Below are positions 60,097 to 64,000 of a stretch of 64,000 nucleotides of DNA, piece after piece. Source of the DNA: Desulfoferrobacter suflitae (GTDB lineage Bacteria > Desulfobacterota > Syntrophobacteria > Syntrophobacterales > Syntrophobacteraceae); the NCBI RefSeq assembly GCF_022603395.1, contig NZ_JAIBKA010000009.1, positions 150,167 to 214,166 on the forward strand, read 5' to 3'. A program made the translations under genes and the position numbers. The number at the start of each line of letters is the position of its first letter. The stretch's first letter is position 1. The notes under the pieces were generated by a model. That model was not told where the DNA came from and did not search any database. It worked only from the letters and a program-made list of their open reading frames with translations.

Positions 60097-60389
60097 ATTT
60101 TCACCTCTTTGCCTGCGATGAAAAGCCTGTTGCCCCGCTTTCGACCAACCGCGAGGACCTGTACAATGAGCGGTCCGGAACTTACGTCATAGAAAACCCT
60201 TAAATCTCCGATGCGAAGTTCCCATGGAGCTAAGGGATTTGGCCGCAAAGGTTTGCGGTTTCTTGTTTCTTTGAGGGGCTCATGAATGAGTTGCTTATCC
60301 ATTTCATCGAAAACCAAAGCTCGCTCATGATTGGACAACTCCTTGAGCTGCTCTTTCACCGACGCTGCAAATTCGATTCGGTACGGCAT
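60093..60389 (-). CDS. RelE/ParE-type toxin (first gene of module)
   Basis: A 98-residue protein: MPYRIEFAASVKEQLKELSN, HERALVFDEMDKQLIHEPLK, then RKPLRPNPLAPWELRIGDLR and VFYDVSSGPLIVQVLAVGRK match RelE-type mRNA interferases, including the conserved basic patch and the R-x-G-x-x-R strand. ATG at 60389 has GGGGAG upstream. The module looks complete and in frame. Confidence 0.92.
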   Translation of the reverse strand: MPYRIEFAASVKEQLKELSNHERALVFDEMDKQLIHEPLKETRNRKPLRPNPLAPWELRIGDLRVFYDVSSGPLIVQVLAVGRKRGNRLFIAGKEVKI

Positions 60390-60660
60390 AGCACTCCCCG
60401 CCATACAGGTCACAAATGGCAAGTCTCATTTTCATTTAACCATGGAATCCTTGGGGAAACTACCACAAAACGGCCCAGAAAACACCCTACGTCCTTTCTC
60501 TTTCGACAGGAATTCACGATGGACCTATACAGGGCACATCCGCGTTAATCTGCGTTTATCGGCGGCTAATTTAACGGTGATCGACTGACGTGTCAGAATG
60601 AGCTCCGAGCTGAATGGGAATGAAATTAGCATGTAGCCCGAATCGCTGCAAGGTGTCGTT

Positions 60661-60795
60661 CAAGACGCAAAGAACGCTGTTAGCTCCAGGGGCTGGTTCT
60701 CTCCCCGATCGGCTTTTCCCCGATCAGGGAAAAAGTCAATTCCTTAGCGCCCCTCTTCGATATCTCAGGACAGGCTTCGAGCCTTAGCGGTTCTA
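60661..60795. repeat. Palindromic element R, copy 7
   Basis: CAAGACGCAAAGAACGCTGT, GGGGCTGGTTCTCTCCCCGA, CCGATCAGGG, then a 25-base insertion (CTCTTCGATATCTCAGGACA) before the right arm GCTTCGAGCCTTAGCGGTTC. The insertion makes it the longest copy. Confidence 0.82.
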
Positions 60796-61187
60796 ATAAA
60801 GCCAACCCGAGGCAACATCCAAACCACCAGGGCCCGCACCCAAACCCCGTTAGCGCCCCCGTTTCGACGCCAAAATGGCAGCTCTAACAGCAAAGAGCGC
60901 CTGATTTGTGGCAGTTTTCAAAGGTAATTAAGCCACTTGACTCGGTCCGACCCTTATGTTGCGAGTTTGTGTAACCAGTTGATATCGCAACGGATGTCCC
61001 CAGAGTGTTTAACGACGGCTATTCTCTTTGATTCCGCACGCTTATCCAGAGTTGCAGCATAACATGATCTGTACCGGTAGCATAATATTTAGCAAACTAA
61101 AGTTCCGAAAGTGGCTAAATGCAAAGGGTTAACGGCATGATGGTTAATTTTAGCCGGGGCAATTCCCGGATTTAAATGAGAGACCTT

Positions 61188-61335
61188 CTGGCGGCCCTAC
61201 GACAATAACGCCTGCATCAAACACTGGTTCCGGGGAAACTCCATCAAGCAGTACAACAAAACCGGTTTTTTCATTCGCACCGAAACCACCATCAATCCCG
61301 CCAACGGCGGGACTGGGGCTCAAAAAACCTGTCCT
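61188..61335 (+). pseudogene. Internal fragment of an unidentified gene
   Basis: One frame reads FWRPYDNNACIKHWFRGNSI, KQYNKTGFFIRTETTINPAN without a stop. The pattern CIKHxxxxNSIKxYxKxGxxxRxETTIN looks like a conserved protein core that I remember from uncharacterised proteins of anaerobes, but I cannot name the family. Start and end are absent, so it is a remnant. Confidence 0.55.
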
Positions 61336-61485
61336 CTTTTTGCAGGCCTACCTGTGGGCGGGTGTCGGATGCAAAATACTCTGATATCATTCTGCCCTAC
61401 AGCTGTCCTACAGCATCAAGAGATTCGAACAAGTCGTCAGTTCACTTCGCATGGACCCCTTTGATATCGCCATGCCGGCAATCCT

Positions 61486-61869
61486 TCAGACTGGTTTGAG
61501 CAGCCGTGCTTCAATTTCCCTCAGGACCATTTGAAGCGTGGTCGGACCGGAGCCGATCACTTCGGCCTCCGAAATGTGCAGATGGTGAGGAAATGAATCC
61601 ACACCTCTGTGATGTGGGACATTATCCCATCTTCTGACCAGGACTCCATGAGCGTCCTGCCAGTGATAATTGTATGTGACCACGACAATACTGCTGCCAT
61701 GCGCCTGCACATACTCGGCAAATTCAAGCCTGTGGCCCCGCTGGAGCCGGCATTTAATTCGGATGTAGCCATCCTCTTCCTGGACTTTCTCTTTTACCGT
61801 CTTGAATGAGGAGACAGCGGGGCTGACAAAAAGCTTTTGGAGCAACTCCAGGAAGTAGTTTTCGATCAC
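61486..61869 (-). CDS. TumE/DUF6516-type toxin-like protein, divergent copy
   Basis: A 127-residue protein: VIENYFLELLQKLFVSPAVS, EEDGYIRIKCRLQRGHRLEF, then NYHWQDAHGVLVRRWDNVPH and DSFPHHLHISEAEVI. The HWQD-RWDN-FPHH-H core is the TumE/DUF6516 signature. GTG at 61869 is chosen: it lies four bases after the stop of the first gene, and the residues encoded further upstream overlap that gene in another frame. The C-terminal helix (TTLQMVLREIEARL) is complete, unlike the fused copy at 54294. Confidence 0.85.
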   Translation of the reverse strand: MIENYFLELLQKLFVSPAVSSFKTVKEKVQEEDGYIRIKCRLQRGHRLEFAEYVQAHGSSIVVVTYNYHWQDAHGVLVRRWDNVPHHRGVDSFPHHLHISEAEVIGSGPTTLQMVLREIEARLLKPV

Positions 61870-61873
61870 TCGC

Positions 61874-62182
61874 TCACACCCTTTCGAGCTCAGCCTTCCG
61901 GTCCAAAACTCGCTGACGCATCTGATAGAACGAAGACCATTCAATGAGGTCCAGCTCGTCACCCAATTTGCCATCCATAAAGTCCCTGAAGAAATCAGAT
62001 GAATTCATACCGTGTGCTCGCTCGAACTTCCTCAGCTCTCGATCAAGCTTCCTGATTTCCCTTTCGCATTGCTGGATCTTGTAACTCAACATCTTGGCAA
62101 TCGTTTGGGAGATGAGTGCATCATCTCCATGTTTCCTTAAGAATTGTTCCAGGTTCTTGACTTTTGCCAATGTATTGCTCAT
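61874..62182 (-). CDS. Probable antitoxin of the divergent TumE-type module
   Basis: A 102-residue helical, charged protein: MSNTLAKVKNLEQFLRKHGD, IQQCEREIRKLDRELRKFER (coiled coil), AHGMNSSDFFRDFMDGKLGD and ELDLIEWSSFYQMRQRVLDR. FER-HGM and DL-x-x-W blocks align with the first gene at 59099. GAGGAGTGAGACATC precedes the ATG. It ends four bases before the toxin start. The antitoxin role is inferred from order, size and charge. Confidence 0.78.
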   Translation of the reverse strand: MSNTLAKVKNLEQFLRKHGDDALISQTIAKMLSYKIQQCEREIRKLDRELRKFERAHGMNSSDFFRDFMDGKLGDELDLIEWSSFYQMRQRVLDRKAELERV

Positions 62183-62203
62183 GATGTCTCACTCCTCACT
62201 GAA

Positions 62204-62359
62204 TCAGTGCCCCCTGGAGAATAGCCGGAGAGGTGTCACCCTGACTTCACGCAGATCAAGAGTTCTGAAGTTGTTCGCCACAAAATCTGCAGCATTCTCG
62301 GGCTCGCCAAGGAGCTGTTTGAACAACTTGTCATGCGGATTGGATATCTGCTGGGTCAC
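62204..62359 (-). pseudogene. Rpn nuclease remnant, third copy
   Basis: From GTG at 62359 the frame reads VTQQISNPHDKLFKQLLGEP, then ENAADFVANN as in the intact Rpn genes, but then changes to FRTLDLREVRVTP and stops. All catalytic residues are missing. It ends 21 bp before the TumE-type module, which appears to have been inserted or joined here. Confidence 0.85.
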
Positions 62360-62814
62360 CTCTGTCTCCCGGATTCATCGGCTTTACTAACACATTCCAT
62401 ACCATGCGTTTGTGCAACGGACAAGCACTCCATAGCCTTGTTCCTTCCGTTTTCCTCTTCTCTTCAATTCCTCAAAAAGCGGAGAAAACTGTTTTGGAAG
62501 TAGCTCCGATTTTCCTGAAGAAGGAACACCGCGTTGAAGCCATGTTGTTTCTCTATTTTTGGCCTTGATGATCGTCTCGCTTATCGAATGAAACATCCGT
62601 ATGAATATGGTACGGGAAAACATCGAGGGCCCGCACCCAGACCCCGTTAGCGCCCCCGTTTCGACACCAAAATGGCAGCTCTAGGAGCAAAATGCGCCTG
62701 ATTTCGGACAGTTTTCGATGCTAATTCAGTTACTTGACTCGGTCCGACCCCTGCGCCAGGCATGGGGCCGGGCTCAGAGCACATGACATAACCATATTCG
62801 GGAGCGTCTGTGAA
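62360..62814. other. Spacer with repeat flank sequence
   Basis: No convincing gene. Bases 62630-62755 (CCCCGTTAGCGCCCCCGTTT, AAATGCGCCTGATTT, TTACTTGACTCGGTCCGACC) are the tract that follows element R elsewhere (46930-47005, 58680-58790, 60850-60955), but element R itself is absent here. Confidence 0.55.
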
Positions 62815-62990
62815 GATTTGGGACTTTGGATTTGGCGGATTGAAAGACAAGGGAATTCCAATGTTCCAAATTCGTCGACAACGGCTCTGGGAATGATGAT
62901 TTCTGAATAGAGCTCGCAAAGAACCGGGGAGAGACGAAGTTTCTCCAAGGCAATCAGGGCGGATGTGTCAATGATTGCGCACTCATGCAT
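62815..62990 (-). pseudogene. DUF3368 PIN toxin remnant
   Basis: From ATG at 62990 the frame reads MHECAIIDTSALIALEKLRL, SPVLCELYSEIIIPRAVVDE, FGTLEFPCLSIRQIQSP, nearly the same as the intact toxin at 49659-50117. Homology stops at residue 58. The second half of the PIN domain and the UPF0175 partner are missing. Confidence 0.88.
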
Positions 62991-63235
62991 GGAGAATCGG
63001 AGACCTAGAGCGGTTGACTTAGAATAAGCAAGTCCGTACAATCAAAATTGTGCAGGGAATGTCGGGCACATGGCGCTTCATTTATGGTAATGTTCTTGAG
63101 AGCAGGCGAAGCGACTTTGATCAGTAAAAGTTTCCTTGTTGTATCTTAGAGCTTTCGCGCCTTTGCATGTCACTGGAAAGAAGTTCGTTAAACCAAGCTG
63201 GCATTTTGCGGATAGAAGAACGAAGGAATTGCACC

Positions 63236-63496
63236 ATGAAAGAGCAATTGACCCTATCTCGGATTAAGCGAAAATTGCACAAGATACCTCCTGAAAGGCT
63301 GGAGGAGGTCTGTGATTTTATTGATTTCATATTGACAAAGGAAACTTCGAGAAACGACAAGAAAGTCGAAAAGCTGGAAGGAATTTGGCAAGAATTAGGC
63401 TTCGAAGCAATTTCGGATCTAGATGGAAATATTCGTGAAATCCGCGATGAAGCTGAAGCCGCTTTTCTAAAGAGGATCTCCCGGTGCGGTGTTTAG
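63236..63496 (+). CDS. DUF2281/VapB-like antitoxin, copy 2
   Basis: An 86-residue paralogue of the protein at 48649: MKEQLTLSRIKRKLHKIPPE, RLEEVCDFIDFILTKETSRN, KLEGIWQELGFEAISDLDGN. ATG at 63236 has a fair ribosome site (GAAGGAATTG). It overlaps the following VapC fragment by 13 bp. The antitoxin is intact although the toxin is cut, as in the first copy. Confidence 0.82.
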   Translation: MKEQLTLSRIKRKLHKIPPERLEEVCDFIDFILTKETSRNDKKVEKLEGIWQELGFEAISDLDGNIREIRDEAEAAFLKRISRCGV

Positions 63497-63690
63497 CGGA
63501 CACAGTTGCAATTGTGAGGCATTTTGCAAAGGTGGGCAGAATTGGGAAATCCGCAAGGCATATCCTGAGAGAGGCGGATAACGGTGCCAACCAGGGGCGA
63601 GCCACAGATACCCATCAGTCCACTCATCTCCCCCTTTGCGTCTTTGCGTCTTTGCGTGAGATCCTGAAACAAAGCTTCTGTCGCACCTGA
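63484..63690 (+). pseudogene. vapC fragment, about 34 genuine codons
   Basis: The frame starts GTG and reads CLADTVAIVRHFAKVGRIGK, SARHILREADNGAN, a good match to the start of a PIN toxin. It then turns into filler (HQSTHLPLCVFASLREI) that includes CTTTGCGTCTTTGCGTGA, an R-like arm. Only the first catalytic Asp is kept. Confidence 0.78.
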
Positions 63691-64000
63691 TAGGATAGTC
63701 TTTCAGGCCTGCTTGGACATTATTGTCTATATACAGGTCCCACATACAAGGAATGCAGAGGGAACCGCCGGTTTCCCCCAGGACAAATAAGTCAAACTTG
63801 GACAAACGATACAAAAACCTGCTGAGAGAATCGTTGGACTGACAATCCCAAAAGGACCTGCAACGAGCATGACAAACGAAACAAAGTAACCTCTGGGTAC
63901 AGGATCCCGTTCCTTTTTTGATTCATCTCCTTTTACTCGCTGTTTGATAAATGAGACTTGCGGAAAGAACGGTTCTAGCTAGCAATCAAGAGCTGACAGC
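63691..64000. other. Right edge of the window, no gene recognised
   Basis: The last 310 bases show no supported coding frame, repeat or RNA. A gene beginning beyond the edge cannot be excluded. Confidence 0.45.

Larger units (their letters stand above)
60390..61485. other. Gene-poor repeat region between two modules
   Basis: It holds a CATCCGCGTTAATCTGCGTT repeat at about 60537, element R copy 7 (60661-60795), a gene fragment at 61188-61335 and a scrap of the TumE-type second gene at about 61386-61450 (AGCATCAAGAGATTCGAACA). No intact gene is seen. Confidence 0.6.

Noticed and set aside
43681..60795. Reading the regularly occurring element R as a CRISPR array
   Set aside because: Copies are 115-135 bp long, kilobases apart, and separated by genes rather than by short spacers.
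62387..62623. Small minus-strand open frame of 78 codons
   Set aside because: No ribosome site, no domain pattern and no homologue elsewhere in the window; it lies in spacer DNA between fragments.

Overview
The window looks like a chromosomal segment of a Desulfobacterota (deltaproteobacterial, sulfate-reducer-like) genome. The best indicator is an operon holding hemB, ahbC and ahbD, which belong to the siroheme-dependent heme route typical of sulfate-reducing bacteria and archaea. The leuS-lptE-holA order and the many envelope polysaccharide genes fit a Gram-negative cell. Family names come from reading the translations; no database search was run.

Layout. (1) 1-2.7 kb: end of a methyltransferase, a sugar-nucleotide dehydratase/epimerase and a DegT aminotransferase (sugar modification). 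(2) 2.9-8.1 kb, minus strand: a ClpX-like AAA+ unfoldase, then ahbC, hemB and ahbD, closely packed. (3) 8.4-12.9 kb: leuS, lptE, holA and, convergent, rpsT with a UUG start. (4) 13.2-29.8 kb: large membrane proteins of glycosyltransferase-C type, a radical SAM/SPASM protein, a WbqC protein, two exported proteins of unknown role, and an FAD oxidoreductase beside a small membrane protein that resembles its C-terminal domain. (5) 29.9-43.4 kb: an exopolysaccharide/O-antigen cluster (two GT2 glycosyltransferases, a flippase, an O-antigen ligase/polymerase-like protein, a papain-type peptidase with five C-terminal repeats, a c-di-GMP-I riboswitch in front of a secreted FN3/calcium-repeat protein, and two tandem Wzz-like chain-length proteins).

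(6) 43.4-63.7 kb is different in kind: about 20 kb of small toxin-antitoxin modules, intact, truncated or reduced to scars, mixed with palindromic repeats. Complete or near-complete modules include AbrB/PIN, RHH/PIN, UPF0175/DUF3368-PIN, two HigBA types, DUF4160/DUF2442, VapBC, RelE with a Phd-like partner, and two copies of a two-gene system whose second gene is of the TumE/DUF6516 type. Toxins are repeatedly cut short behind intact antitoxins. A palindromic element of about 120 bp (here called element R) occurs in seven full copies plus a half copy. Two R copies bracket each copy of a tandemly duplicated Rpn-type PD-(D/E)XK nuclease gene.

How the parts fit. Regions 1, 4 and 5 together build, export, polymerise and length-control a surface glycan, with at least one matrix-type protein under probable c-di-GMP control. 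Region 2 supplies heme. Region 6 looks like a hot spot where defence and addiction modules are gained, duplicated through short repeats and then decay. No tRNA, rRNA, CRISPR array or complete insertion sequence was recognised.
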